From assembly GCA_024291935.2 (NCBI GenBank), contig CM044320.1, positions 48,178,001-48,242,000 on the forward strand: DNA of 64,000 bases, given 5' to 3'. This stretch comes from Okapia johnstoni (lineage: Eukaryota; Chordata; Mammalia; Artiodactyla; Giraffidae). The translations under genes and the position numbers were made by a program. Of the stretch, positions 34,376 to 44,383 are shown piece by piece (the first letter of the stretch is position 1; each line of letters begins with the position of its first letter). Below the pieces are notes generated by a model that made no database searches, was not told where the DNA came from, and saw only the letters and a program-made list of their open reading frames with translations.

Positions 34376-34584
34376 ATGACTGAACAACAATGACATTTGC
34401 CATCTGCCTCTATGGAGATAGAATCCCATGCAGCTATAACTGTTGACCTTCAACAACCCCTGTGGGAGCTCAAGGAAGAGTGAGGCACTCTGTGCTCCAG
34501 GGAATCTTGTGGGACAGTTCTTTAGGTAGTTGGATGTTTTTAGGAACAGATTTTATGATCTCAATCCTTGCATCTCCTCATATC
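34376..34584. other. No feature recognised
   Basis: Short unassigned stretch. Confidence 0.4.
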
Positions 34585-34738
34585 TAGTTCAGTTCAGTTC
34601 ACTCGCTCAGTCTGAATCTTTGCAACCCCATGGACTGCAGCACACCAGGTGTCCCTGTCCATCACCAACTCCTGGAGCTTTCTCAAACTCATGTCCATCA
34701 GGTTCATGATGCCATCCAACCATCTCATCCTCTGTCAT
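34585..34738 (-). mobile_element. BovB LINE 3' end
   Basis: Reverse complement of the BovB 3' end, starting with the ACTGA-type tail (agttcagttcag). Confidence 0.92.
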
Positions 34739-35014
34739 CCCCTTATATTTAGAGAAGCACTAAATCCCTTCATGGTGACACCAGATCCTCCTGACTAACA
34801 AGAAACCTTTTGCAAAATGAGTGTTTAATGGTATTGAACTTCCCCTTCACCAAAATCTTATATATTGACCTTCCCCCATTGTCACTCTGGAGCAGTCTCT
34901 CAGTGCTGTCTGAGATGCCACCTCCTGGGCTACAGTCCTCATTTTGTCCCCAGTAAAACTTAACTCACAGCTCTCAAGTTGTGCATCTTTTTTAGTTGAC
35001 ACTATGGAGCAACT

Positions 35015-35209
35015 GGGCTTCCCTTGTGGCTCAGCTGGTAAAGATGCTCAGCCTGTGATGTGGGAGAACTGGGTTCGATACCTGGGTTGGGAAGATCCCC
35101 TGGAGAAGGGAAAGACTACCCATACCAGTATTCTGTCCTGGGAATTCCAAGGACTGTAAAACCCATGGGGTCGCAAAGAGTCAGACATGACCGAGCAACT
35201 TTCACTCAC
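35015..35209 (+). mobile_element. Bov-tA SINE with TSD
   Basis: Flanked by atggagcaact at 35004-35014 and 35210-35220. Confidence 0.95.
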
Positions 35210-35211
35210 AT

Positions 35212-35340
35212 GGAGCAACTAAGCCCACATGCCGCAGCTACTGAGCCTGTGTGCCACAACTAGAGACTTCTCGCATTGCAACAAAAGATCCTTAAGTGCT
35301 ATAACCAAGATCTGACACAGCCAAATAAATGTTTTTAAAA
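35212..35340 (+). mobile_element. CHR SINE 3' half
   Basis: Long-CHR body from ggagcaactaagcccacatg to an A-rich end. Its 5' part is not visible upstream of the Bov-tA. Confidence 0.75.
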
Positions 35341-35692
35341 ATTCATGGAAATAATGCTTGAAAGTAAATATGTGCTAAGCAAACCGGTACTTTTGATTCT
35401 TAACCATATTTATTAGATGTTATTCGCACAGAAAGTAATTCTTTGGTAAATTTCACTAAAAAGAGAATAGTTTGACTAACAGGTTCAGTTCTTATTACAT
35501 TCTTATAACTATGATCTTTGAAGCTTCAAGTCTGTGCTTGCTGAAATTGCCATTGTGGGTCCTGCCTCTTACTGGTAAAATTAAAACCACTCACAACACT
35601 GGGGGCCCTTCTTAGGTACAAGTCTCTCCATGTCCCTTATTTCTTGTAGGTAGAAAAAGGTTTAGACTTTCAGGCCTCCCCAGAGTTCCAAA
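35341..35692. other. No feature recognised
   Basis: Intergenic sequence; no supported feature. Confidence 0.4.
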
Positions 35693-36640
35693 GTTGTTGT
35701 TCAGTTACTCAGTCATGTCCTACTCTTTGCGACCCCATGGACTGCAACATACTAGGCTTCCCTGTCCTTCACCATCTCCTGGAGTTTGCTCAAACTCACG
35801 TCCATTGAGTCGGTGATACCATCCAACCATCTCATCCTCTATGTCCCCTTTTCCTCCTGCCTTTAATCTTTCCCAGCATCAGGGTCTTTTCTAATAAGTC
35901 AGTTCTTCACATCAGTTCAGTTCAGTTGCTCAGTCGTGTCTGACTCTTTGCGACCCCATGAATTGCAGCACGCCAGGCCTCTCTGTCCATCACCAACTCC
36001 CGGAGTCTACCCAAACCCATGTCCATCGAGTCAGTGATGCCATCCAACATCTCATCCTCTGTCGTCCCCTTCTCCTCCCGCCCCCAATCCTACCCAGCAT
36101 TAGGGTCTTTTCCAATGAGTCAACCCTTTGCATGAGGTGACCAAAGTATTGGAGTTTCAGCTTCAACATCAGACCTTCCAATGAACACCCAGGATTGATC
36201 TCTTTTAGGATGGATTGACTGGATCTCCTTGCAGTCCAAGGGACTCTCAAGAGTCTTCTCCAACACCACAGTTCAAAAGCATCATCAGGTGGTCAAATTT
36301 TGGAGCTTCAGCTTCAGCATCAGTCTTTCCAATGAATACTCAGGATTGATTTCCTTTAGGATTGACTGGATTTCCTTGCAGTCCAAGGGACTCTCAAGAG
36401 TCTTTTCCAACACCACGATTCAAGAGCATCAATTCTTCAGTGCTTAGCCTTCTTTATGGTCCAACTCTCACATCCACACATGACTACTAGAAAAACTATA
36501 GCTTTGACTATATGGACCTTTGTTGGCAAACTAATGTCTCTGCTTTTTAATATGCTATCTAGGTTTGTCATAACTTTTCTTCCAAGGAGCAAGCATCTTT
36601 TAATTTCATGGCTACAGTCACCATCTGCAGTGATTTTATA
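35693..36640 (-). mobile_element. BovB LINE (outer copy) interrupted by another BovB
   Basis: The minus-strand BovB 3' end at 35693-35913 breaks off at ttcttcacatc and resumes at 36284 with atcaggtggtcaaattttgg, which is continuous in the BovB consensus. The interval 35914-36283 is a second BovB 3' end. The outer copy runs upstream to 36640, where it meets a plus-strand BovB segment. Confidence 0.88.
35914..36283 (-). mobile_element. BovB LINE 3' end nested in BovB
   Basis: About 370 bp of BovB 3' end with its own ACTGA-type tail (agttcagttcag) at 35914, inserted in the same orientation into the outer BovB. Confidence 0.9.
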
Positions 36641-37075
36641 ATCAGATTGATTGCATTCTTTGCAGCCAAAGATGGAGAAGCTCTATATAGTCAGCAAAAA
36701 CAAGACCAGGAGCTGACTGTGGCTCAGATTATGAACTCCTTATTGTCGAATTCAGACTTAAATTGAAGACAGTAGGGAAAACCACGAGACCATTCAGGTT
36801 TGACCTAAATCAAATCACTTACGATTATACAGTGGAAGTGACAAATACATTCAAGGGATTAGGTCTGATAGACAGAGTGCCTGAAGAACTATGGAGGGAG
36901 GTTCATGACATTGTACAGGAGGTGGTGATCAAAACCATTCCCATGAAAAAAGAAATGCAAAAAGGCAAAATGGATTGTATGAGAAGGCCCTACAAATAGC
37001 TGAGAAAAGAAGTGAAGTGAAAGGCAGAGGAGAAAAGGAAAGATATATGCATCTGAATGCAGAATTCCAAAGAGC
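36641..37075 (+). mobile_element. BovB 5' ORF segment, inverted relative to 35693-36640
   Basis: Corresponds to about 25489-25920 of the full copy: end of endonuclease, including the region around its SDH motif (mutated here), and start of the RT domain. It is in plus orientation, head-to-head with the minus-strand 3' part. Such geometry is typical of twin-priming inversion during target-primed reverse transcription. Confidence 0.88.
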
Positions 37076-37148
37076 TGACTTGATTAATGATTAAGAAAAT
37101 GCAGAAACAAAGGAAAAGCAGTTGAGCAAGAAAAGCAAGAATATTGGA

Positions 37149-37290
37149 GTGCAGACTTTCCTGGTGGTCGAGTGGCTATGACTCTGCACTCCCAATGCAG
37201 GAGGCCTGGGTTTGATCCCTGGTCAGGGAACTAAATCCCATAAGCCGCAAGATCCCACATTCTGAGACAAAGACCTGGTGCATCCAAAAA
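37149..37290 (+). mobile_element. CHR-type tRNA-Glu SINE
   Basis: Head, B-box region and A tail at 37286-37297. Confidence 0.9.
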
Positions 37291-37297
37291 AAAAAAG

Positions 37298-37388
37298 AGT
37301 ACTGGAGTGCGTTGCCATTTCCTCCTCCAGGGCATCTTCCCAACCCAGGAACTGAACCCACATCTGTGAGCCATTCGGGAAGCCTGAG
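37298..37388 (-). mobile_element. Bov-tA SINE fragment
   Basis: Reverse fragment covering the middle of Bov-A and the degenerate head (ccattcgggaagcctg). Confidence 0.85.
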
Positions 37389-37469
37389 CCTCTGTATACT
37401 CCCGCTGTAACACATCAGCAAGCTAAAGTGACACACCCACCAGGGCCCTGACAGTTCTGAGGCCGGCTG

Positions 37470-37606
37470 AAAATGAAAGCATTAGTTGCTCAGTCTTTGT
37501 TGTGGTGGTGGTGGTGTTAGTCACTCAGTCTTGTCCAACTCTTGGCAACCCCAGGAACTGTAACCCTTCAGACTCCTTTGTCCATGGAATTCTCCAGGCA
37601 ACAAAG
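37470..37606 (-). mobile_element. Bov-A SINE fragment with (GGT)n
   Basis: Reverse Bov-A 3' part; a short ggt repeat lies at 37503-37515. Confidence 0.85.
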
Positions 37607-37619
37607 AAACCATTTACCA

Positions 37620-38360
37620 CAGATTGGGACTTGAACTCACATGCTGGGACTCAAACCCAGCCAAAACCCTGCTTGGGACTTGAACCCACGTGGCTGGTAC
37701 TCAAACCCAGCCAAAACTCACAGTACCTGGTTTCAGGACCCAGTGACGCTCAGGTTCTTGATGTCTCATCACAGAAAGAATTCAGTGAGAGACAAAGTGA
37801 TAGGTAAGAAGTGGATTTATTCAGATACAGAGAGAAGCACACTCCACAGAGAAAATGTGAGCTATCACAGAGGGCGAGTGTGGCCCTGAAATTTGGCGTG
37901 GTTAGTTTTTATAGGCTGGGTAATTTCATATACTAACGAGTGGGAGGATTATTCCAACTATTTTTGGGACTTGAACCCATGTGATCGGGACAGAGGATGA
38001 GATGGTTGGATGGCATTACCAACTCAAGGACATGAGTTTGAGCAAGATCTGGGAGTTGGTGATGGACAGGGAAGCCTGGCATGCTGCAGTCCATGGGGTC
38101 ACAAAGAGTTGGACATGACTGAGCGACTGAACTGAACTGATTTTTGGGAAGGGGTGGATATTTCCAGGATTTGGGCCAGCACCCACTCCTTGTTCTTAAC
38201 AATGCCTTGGAACTGTCATGACATCTCTGGGTGTGTCATTCCACTTGCTGATCGAGGATCAAGGTCTAGTCTTCTCTCCCATCTTGGTCACATTCTTGGT
38301 TTATTTTGTGTCCTTGGGCTATGTCATTCTTTCAAAAGTTGTGCCCTACCCTTTTCCTTT
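37620..38360 (-). mobile_element. BTLTR1-like LTR with nested BovB
   Basis: LTR-like sequence with a near-tandem gggacttgaacccacgtg motif at the start, the poly(A) signal complement at about 37816-37821, and the gggaggattattccaactat block. A BovB 3' end splits it at about 37988-38140. Confidence 0.65.
37988..38140 (+). mobile_element. BovB LINE 3' end nested in LTR
   Basis: About 150 bp of BovB 3' end with an ACTGA tail. The host motif atttttggga occurs on both sides (about 37961-37970 and 38140-38149). The left copy is followed by about 17 bases of extra LTR-like sequence, so the junction is complex. Confidence 0.85.
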
Positions 38361-38365
38361 CTGTT

Positions 38366-38465
38366 ACAAGAATATTGGAGTGGGTAGCCATTTCCTTCTC
38401 CAGGGGATCATCCTGAGCCAGGTCTCTGCATTGCAGGCTGATTCTTTTCTGTCTGAGCCATAAGA
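38366..38465 (-). mobile_element. Bov-tA SINE fragment
   Basis: Reverse Bov-A body and remnant head, ending in gtctgagccataag. Confidence 0.85.
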
Positions 38466-38606
38466 GTTTCCCTGAGGGCAACTATCACAGATCAAAAAGT
38501 GGGTGGTGGCCCTATTCCTGGAAATCTCTGCCTCTTCCCTGAAATAGTTGGAATAATCCTCCATTTTTTAGCCTATGAAATTATCCAGCCCATAAGAACT
38601 AACCAT

Positions 38607-38750
38607 GGGACTTCCCTGGTGGTCCAGTGGTTAAGACTCTGAGCTCCCAGTGGAGGGGGCATGGGTTCAATCCCTGGTTAGGGAACTAAGATCCTGCATG
38701 TTGCACGTCCAATAAATAAATAAAATAAAACATAATAAAAAAAAAAAAAA
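38607..38750 (+). mobile_element. CHR-type tRNA-Glu SINE with TSD
   Basis: Flanked by aactaaccat at 38597-38606 and 38751-38760; A tail at 38736-38750. Confidence 0.94.
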
Positions 38751-38760
38751 AACTAACCAT

Positions 38761-39044
38761 ACCAGGGCTTCCCTAAAGGCTCAGTGTGCCAATGCAGGAG
38801 ACACGGGTTCAAACCCTGATCCAGGAAGATCCCACATGCCAAGAGGTCACTAAGTCCACACATCACAACTGAAGCCCACACTCTAGAGCCTGTGCTCTAC
38901 AAGAGAAGCCACTGCAATGAGAAGCCCGAGCGCTGCAACTAGGGAGTAACTCCATTGGCCACAACTAGAGAAAGCCTGTGTGCAGCAAGGACGACCCAGT
39001 GCAGCCAAAAATAAAATAAAAAAATAAAATTATTGGAAAAAAAA
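38761..39044 (+). mobile_element. Long CHR-type SINE sharing the same target site
   Basis: Flanked by aactaacca at 38751-38759 and 39045-39053. The middle target copy is shared with the preceding CHR SINE. Confidence 0.92.
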
Positions 39045-39164
39045 AACTAACCACGTCATATTTTGGCACCACTCTTGATGTCTAAGATGGCTCACACTCT
39101 ATGGAGTGTGTTTCTCTAAATAAATACAGTTCCTACCTGTCACTTTGTGATGAAACCTGAGCTT

Positions 39165-39466
39165 GGACTTCCCTAGTGGTTCAGTGGATAAGAATCTGCC
39201 CGCCAACGAGGGGACTCAAGTTCAATCCCTGGTCTGGGAAGATTCCACAAGCCTTGGAACAACTAAGCCCTTGTGCCACAACTACTGAGCCCACTTGCTG
39301 CAACTACTGAAGCCCTGGAAATTAGAGCCTGTGGTCCACAAGAGAAGCCACTACAATGAGAAGCCCACATACCACAACAAACAGCCCCAACTTTCCGCAG
39401 CTATAGAAAAGCCAGCACAGCCAATAAATAAATAAATATTTTTAAAAGAAAAAAAGAGAGAGAGAG
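39165..39466 (+). mobile_element. Long CHR-type SINE with TSD
   Basis: Flanked by aacctgagctt (about 39154-39164) and aacctgaactt (39467-39477), one mismatch. (GA)n at about 39452-39466. Confidence 0.9.
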
Positions 39467-39767
39467 AACCTGAACTTCAGTAAGTGCTCAAGCTTGGTGT
39501 GTGATCTCAGTTAAAAGACCATGGGTTTTGCCTGGGTTTGTGTCCCAATCTGAGATGCATGCTTTCAGTTCCTCCTGAAAGGCTATAGATATATAGATAT
39601 ACAGATATATAGAACAATCTGATGCATATCCTGGAATTGTTTTATGGACACCAGGACCCTCCTTGAATAGAAACTGCTAGCCAGACTTGCTGGAGCCAGA
39701 AAATTGAGGATTGAGGTTCCAGAAATATTATCTTGTTACCTCACCACCAGGGCTTCCCAGGTGGCGT

Positions 39768-40283
39768 TGTTATAGCCACACATTCCGGGAAACAAGCTCA
39801 CTCAGAAGGACGATGCAGATAGTGAAGTGCAGTTTATTACACCGGCGGGCCCAAGGCAGAGTATCCTCTTAGCCAAGGACCCCGACCAGCATTTGTGAAA
39901 ATCTTTTATACCCCATGTGTACGTGTCTGAACCCACCACCCAATTTCCTTGTGACTTACATAAACAAAGGAAAGGTAAACACAATCACAATAACCCCATC
40001 ATTCATGTGTTATGTGTTCAAACAGTCAACAATCAATAAGCCTGAGGTTACATTCCAAACAGTCAATAATCAATAAGCCTGAGGTTACATTCCAAACAGT
40101 CAATAATCAATAAGCCTAAGGTTACAGATAAAAATTTATGACCTGTCCAGGGGGGTCTTATCCTTCTATTGTCATTTCCACAGGCACTAAGCACAGAGTT
40201 CAGAGTCCATTAAAGAGGTGGCCGAACATGATCAGCACAAACAAGCCTAAGATGGAGTCCAGGCCCTATGAATTCCTTCTTCA
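39768..40283 (-). mobile_element. Solo LTR (family A, right copy) inside Bov-tA
   Basis: About 516 bp, minus sense: TG at 40283, TATA box (ggggtataaaag on the minus strand) near 39910, poly(A) signal AATAAA near 39830-39840, and CA at 39769-39768. The flanks gcgt/gcgc fit a 4-bp target duplication. It contains a 37-bp tandem repeat. No internal retroviral sequence adjoins it. Confidence 0.82.
40019..40126. repeat. 37-bp tandem repeat, about 2.9 copies, in LTR U3
   Basis: Units start at 40019, 40056 and 40093 with caaacagtcaa and differ at only a few positions. The left family-A copy (30742-31287) has no comparable array. Confidence 0.93.
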
Positions 40284-40899
40284 GCGCTAGTGGTAAAGAA
40301 CCCGCCTGCCAATGCAGGAGATGGAAGAGATGCAAGTTTGATCCCTGGGTTGGGAAGATCCCCGGGAATAGGAAATGGCAGCCCACTCCAGTATTCTTGC
40401 CTGGAAAATTCTATGGACAGAGGAGCCTGGCAGGCTACAGCCTATGGGGTCACAAAGTGTCAGACATGACTGAGTACATGGAATAAGTATGTAACATGTG
40501 GTCTCTACCTCACTACCACCAACAATTAGAATGTCCACAAGCTGATCACAGACCCTGCAACCTTCACCCTAATGTTGCCTTTAAAAACCATTACCAACAG
40601 GGAGTACCTGGTCTCCTTGCCTGATGTCCTGCAAAATAAACTCTCTGTAGTTTCCTTCACTACAACCCAGTCAGTAGATTGGCCTTGTTGCATATTGGGT
40701 GAGTGAAACTGAGTTCTGTTTGGTAACAAAATGGGTTAAATGTTTGTTCTCAAAATCTGTAATTTGGACAAAAGATTTAGGCAAGTTTTAGGCCCATGTC
40801 TGAATCATTCATCTATTCCTTTTATAAACATTTTCTGAATGCTTGCCCTAACAGAAATCTGATGGGCATGAAGAAGATTTGAAGGAATATAGAGAGTAG

Positions 40900-41092
40900 A
40901 AGTGAAACTGAAAGTGTGAGTCACTCAGTTGTGTTCAACTCTTTGCAACCCCATGGACTGCAGCCTGCCAGTCTCCTCTGTCCATGGAATTTTCCAGGCA
41001 AGAATACTTGAGCGAGTAGACATACCATTGTCGAGGGGATCTTCCAGACCCAGGGATAGAACCCGAGTCTCCTGCATTGCAGGCAGTAGACC
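40900..41092 (-). mobile_element. Bov-tA/Bov-A SINE, head-truncated
   Basis: Reverse Bov-A starting with agtgaaactgaaagtgtgag; it breaks off in the head near gcattgcaggcag. Confidence 0.9.
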
Positions 41093-41856
41093 CTGCCCCC
41101 CCGCAAAAATGTACTATCTTGTTCGAAAGACAAATACACATGTGAGAATTACAATGAAATCATGATGCACTATTGAGTACCATAAAACCATGGAATCTCA
41201 CATTTATGCAAGATCTTAACCATTGTTTGGTTCAGCCTCATGAGGTGGCTAATGTCAAATAAGGAACAGAGAATTTGCAAGCAGAAGAGATCACTGACTG
41301 AGGGTCAGAGTGATTTCTGAGGTTCCAGCCTGGGAGACTATGAGAAGAGTGGTACCACTGACAGAGGTGCAGACGGTAAAACAGGGAGGTGATGTAGGCA
41401 CTATGATGACATCTGTTCTAGATGCTGCATGTGAAGGAGCAATAGGAGGTTATGTTGACTATTCTCCATTTGCTCCCAGATTCATTTCCATATCCTTTGC
41501 TGACCCCATAAATGTCTTTCTTTCCCCAGACTCTTGTAGTTTCTGTCTGATTAGCTGCATCTGTTCTGATAGTATCTGCATCTCGAATCCACGACTGCAA
41601 CTCCTTTGGGCAGCTCCCTCTTCGCAGCTCCGCTTCTCACCAGATTCTGAGAACACCATTTCCTTGAATATGTTGCTAAACACCTCCTTTCTTCTTAGAC
41701 ATTTCCTTAGAGATATTATAATATTATAATATGCTATGGAAAAGAGTGGAAAAGGAGAAGAGAAGCGGGCAGAGATCTAGTCCCTGTGACCTGGACCACC
41801 TAGAGGGGACAGGGGAATATCACTCAAAAAAGGAAGTTATCAAAGACACTTGACAG
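41093..41856. other. Low-repeat intergenic sequence
   Basis: No repeat family recognised over about 760 bp. A 139-codon plus frame at 41310-41729 has no recognisable motif. Listed as non-coding with no known role. Confidence 0.4.
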
Positions 41857-41955
41857 GGATTCCTTGGTGGTCCAGTGGTTAGGACTCTGGTTCAATCCCT
41901 GGTTGGGGAACTAGCATCCCACAAATCTGTGGCACTCGGCAAAGAAAAAAAAAAT
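41857..41955 (+). mobile_element. CHR-type tRNA-Glu SINE, internally shortened
   Basis: Head joined directly to gactctggttcaatccctgg, so part of the tRNA region is deleted; A tail at 41943-41954. Confidence 0.88.
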
Positions 41956-42025
41956 ACTTGAGAAGTATCAGGGAAGTATTCTGTTACGAACATCAAAGTA
42001 AGACAACATTTCAAGGAGGTTATTT

Positions 42026-42133
42026 GGGAATTCCCTGGTGGTTCAGTGGTTAGGACTCGGTGCTTACATTGTCATGGGCCCATGTTAGATCCCTGGCTGG
42101 GAAACTAAGATCTCACATGGTACAGCCAAAGAA
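42026..42133 (+). mobile_element. CHR-type tRNA-Glu SINE
   Basis: gggaattccctggtggttcag head and diverged body. Confidence 0.88.
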
Positions 42134-42313
42134 GGGGGTTATTGAAGACATTACCAAATAGTGCAGAAAGGTTAAGGAGAAGATGAAAAAGAAAATACTT
42201 CTGGATGTGTCAGGATTCATTATCTCAGTGATATTTTATTGTTTCAGAGGGCAGTTTTAATAGCAGCAAGGGTAGAAATCAGGTTGTCAAAGGTTTTAGA
42301 GAGAATCCAATTT
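42134..42313. other. No feature recognised
   Basis: Short unassigned stretch. Confidence 0.4.
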
Positions 42314-42329
42314 AAGAATCGGTAAGGGA

Positions 42330-42616
42330 GACTTCCCTGGTGGTCCAGTGGTTAGGAATCTGCCTGCCTATGCAGGGAACATAGGTTTGATCCCTGGCCC
42401 AGGAAGATCCCACATGCCTCAGGGCATTTAGGCCCGTGTGCCACAACCACTGGGCCCACACTTTAGGAACTGACAAGAGAAGCCACTGCAATGAGGAGCC
42501 TGTGCACCACAACTAGAGAGTAGCTCCCACTCGCCACAACTAGAGAAAGTCCAAGCATAGCAATGAAGAGCCGGTACAGCCAAATAGAAATAAATAAATA
42601 CAAATAAAATTGAAAA
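42330..42616 (+). mobile_element. Long CHR-type SINE with TSD
   Basis: Flanked by aagaatcggtaaggga (42314-42329) and aagaattggcaaggga (42617-42632), two mismatches in 16. Confidence 0.93.
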
Positions 42617-43065
42617 AAGAATTGGCAAGGGATTTGAATTGACATTTCATCAAAGAAGACATACAAATAACTAACAAAGATCTGAGAAGATGCTAACATC
42701 ATTAGTCATTAGGGAAATGCAAAGGAAGTACAAATCAAAAGTGTACCATAATTAAAACAAGAGACCATGTGGAGTGTTGGAGAGAATGAGAGAAAACTGG
42801 AATCCTCTTGCATAGCTCCTGGGAAAGGAAAATTTGTATGCCCACTTTGGAAAATGGTTTGGGAATTTTTTCAAATGTCAGCGTAAACTTACTACATAGA
42901 TCAGCAAGCCCATGCCTTTACATTTACCCAAGAGAAATGAAAACATAAGTCCACCTGAAGACATGTATATGCATTGTTCATAGCAGCATTACAAATAATT
43001 AGATGCAATCTGAAAAACAAAGCAAAACAAATAATTAGACCCAATCCAGAAACGATTCAAATGTC

Positions 43066-43293
43066 CATGCATGCATATGTGCTGTCATTTCAGTCGCGCC
43101 TGACTCTTTGGAATCCTGGGGACTGTAACCCACCAGGCTCCTCTGTCGTGGGATTCTCCAGGCAAGAATACTGGAGTCAGTTGCCATTTCCTCCAGCAGG
43201 GGATCTTCCCGACCCAGGGATCAAACCTGAGTCTCTTATGTCTCCTGCATTTTCAGGCGGTTTTCTTTACCACTAGCGCCATCTGGGAAGCCC
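43066..43293 (-). mobile_element. Bov-tA SINE nested in L1, TSD
   Basis: Flanked by ttcaaatgt at 43056-43064 and 43294-43302. Confidence 0.93.
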
Positions 43294-43372
43294 TTCAAAT
43301 GTTCAGTGAATGGATAAACATGGTGGGAATACAATTGAATACTATTCAGAATGGCAAACAAGTCCAAGGTAG

Positions 43373-43490
43373 CTTTTTTTTTTTTGCTGTTCTGCGTGGC
43401 TTGCAGGATCTTAGTTCCCTGATCAGGCAGTTTCTTGCACCCTCGCATTGAAAGCGCGGGAGTCCTAACTGCTGGATCACCAGGGAAACC
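43373..43490 (-). mobile_element. CHR-type tRNA-Glu SINE
   Basis: Reverse orientation with a poly(T) start at 43374-43385. Confidence 0.9.
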
Positions 43491-43810
43491 CCAAGAGAAT
43501 TTTAGAGTAATGAAACTATTCCAAATGTTAATTCTGGATTACCATGATGGTTGAACAACTCATAAATTTACTTAAATAATTGTTGACCTAAAATGGCTCA
43601 GTTTTATGGTATGTAAATTATCCCTCTATAAAATTGTTTTTTTTAAATAACGTTAACTAGATAATATTCTAGGAAATTGAGGCAAAAGAATTAGGGCAGT
43701 AAATGGATACAGAAACCAAAAGATTGTTCCGTGATTGCTCAGCAGACACTGGCTTTGACCCATAACTTTTTTTAAAAAATGTGATCATTCTTATCTTTTT
43801 AAATTAAACA

Positions 43811-43940
43811 TGTTTTTGTTTGTTTATTTATTTTTTGGCCACACCGCGTGGCTTGTGGGGTCTTAATTCCCCCATCAGGGATTGAACCCACACCTCAGCA
43901 ATGAAAGAGTGGAGTTTTAACCACTGGGCAAGGAATTCCC
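43811..43940 (-). mobile_element. CHR-type tRNA-Glu SINE
   Basis: Reverse orientation with a ttgtttatttattttttgg tail and ggcaaggaattccc head. Confidence 0.9.
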
Positions 43941-44258
43941 AAGACCTGTAACTGTGTATTTAATATTATTAGAAATTTGTCTTAATAAAAAATAATGTTT
44001 CATTTTTTAAAAAAGGAATATTCCTAGCTTATCTAGAAGAACTTCTCAATTAATTAGCATCAAATCTGCACATAGTGAAGTGAAAATAAAGCCAAGAATA
44101 ACTTAACTATCCAATTTAGATCGTATGAGGTGGGATGGGAGACATGAGCAAAACTAGCCCTATCTCATCTCAGTTGAGGACCCAAAGAGGATATCAGCTT
44201 AGGGAGGAAGAGAACTGTCTACATTGCAAGGGAGGGAACTCAGAATGTAGCTTTTAGA
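43941..44258. other. No feature recognised
   Basis: AT-rich intergenic sequence. Confidence 0.4.
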
Positions 44259-44383
44259 AATTTTTCTTTTTTTTTTTTGTCACAGGAGGCATGTGGAATT
44301 TTAGTTTCCCAACCAGGGATCAAACCCATGCCCCTTGTATTGGAAGAACATAGTTTTAAACACTGGACCACCAAGGAAGTCCT
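44259..44383 (-). mobile_element. CHR-type tRNA-Glu SINE
   Basis: Reverse orientation, poly(T) start at 44268-44279, head ggaccaccaaggaagtcct. Confidence 0.9.

Larger units (their letters stand above)
38470..39545 (+). mobile_element. BTLTR1-like LTR, opposite orientation, with three nested CHR SINEs
   Basis: The 38470-38606 block is the reverse complement of the 37.9 kb LTR segment, and the poly(A)-signal block (ctctaaataaatacag) at 39114-39129 is in plus sense. Three CHR SINEs interrupt it. With 37620-38360 it forms an inverted LTR pair. Confidence 0.6.
39751..40500 (+). mobile_element. Bov-tA SINE split by an LTR
   Basis: The head ggcttcccaggtggcg at 39751-39766 is continued by gcgctagtggtaaagaac at 40284, as expected for one uninterrupted Bov-tA. 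The LTR at 39768-40283 lies between. The body ends around 40475-40500. Confidence 0.88.
39546..40727 (+). mobile_element. Old LTR, plus sense, hosting nested Bov-tA and solo LTR
   Basis: The right part (40505-40727) looks like LTR R/U5 with an aataaa at 40635-40640 and a terminal ggtaaca at 40721-40727. The left part reaches 39749. A Bov-tA and, inside that, a second LTR separate the halves. The left boundary is uncertain. Confidence 0.5.
42633..43650 (+). mobile_element. L1 ORF2 C-terminal/3' region, with nested SINEs
   Basis: Corresponds to the end of L1 ORF2 in plus sense (aagaagacatacaaataac and ccaatccagaaacgattcaaatg blocks). It is interrupted by a Bov-tA and a CHR SINE. Confidence 0.75.

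Noticed and set aside
31288..39767. Single provirus between the two inverted family-A LTRs
   Set aside because: A provirus has LTRs in the same orientation and gag/pol/env between them; here they are inverted and the interval holds SINEs, BovB and other LTRs only.
40019..40126. CRISPR-like regularly spaced repeats
   Set aside because: Units are contiguous tandem copies without unique spacers, inside a retroviral LTR of a mammalian genome.
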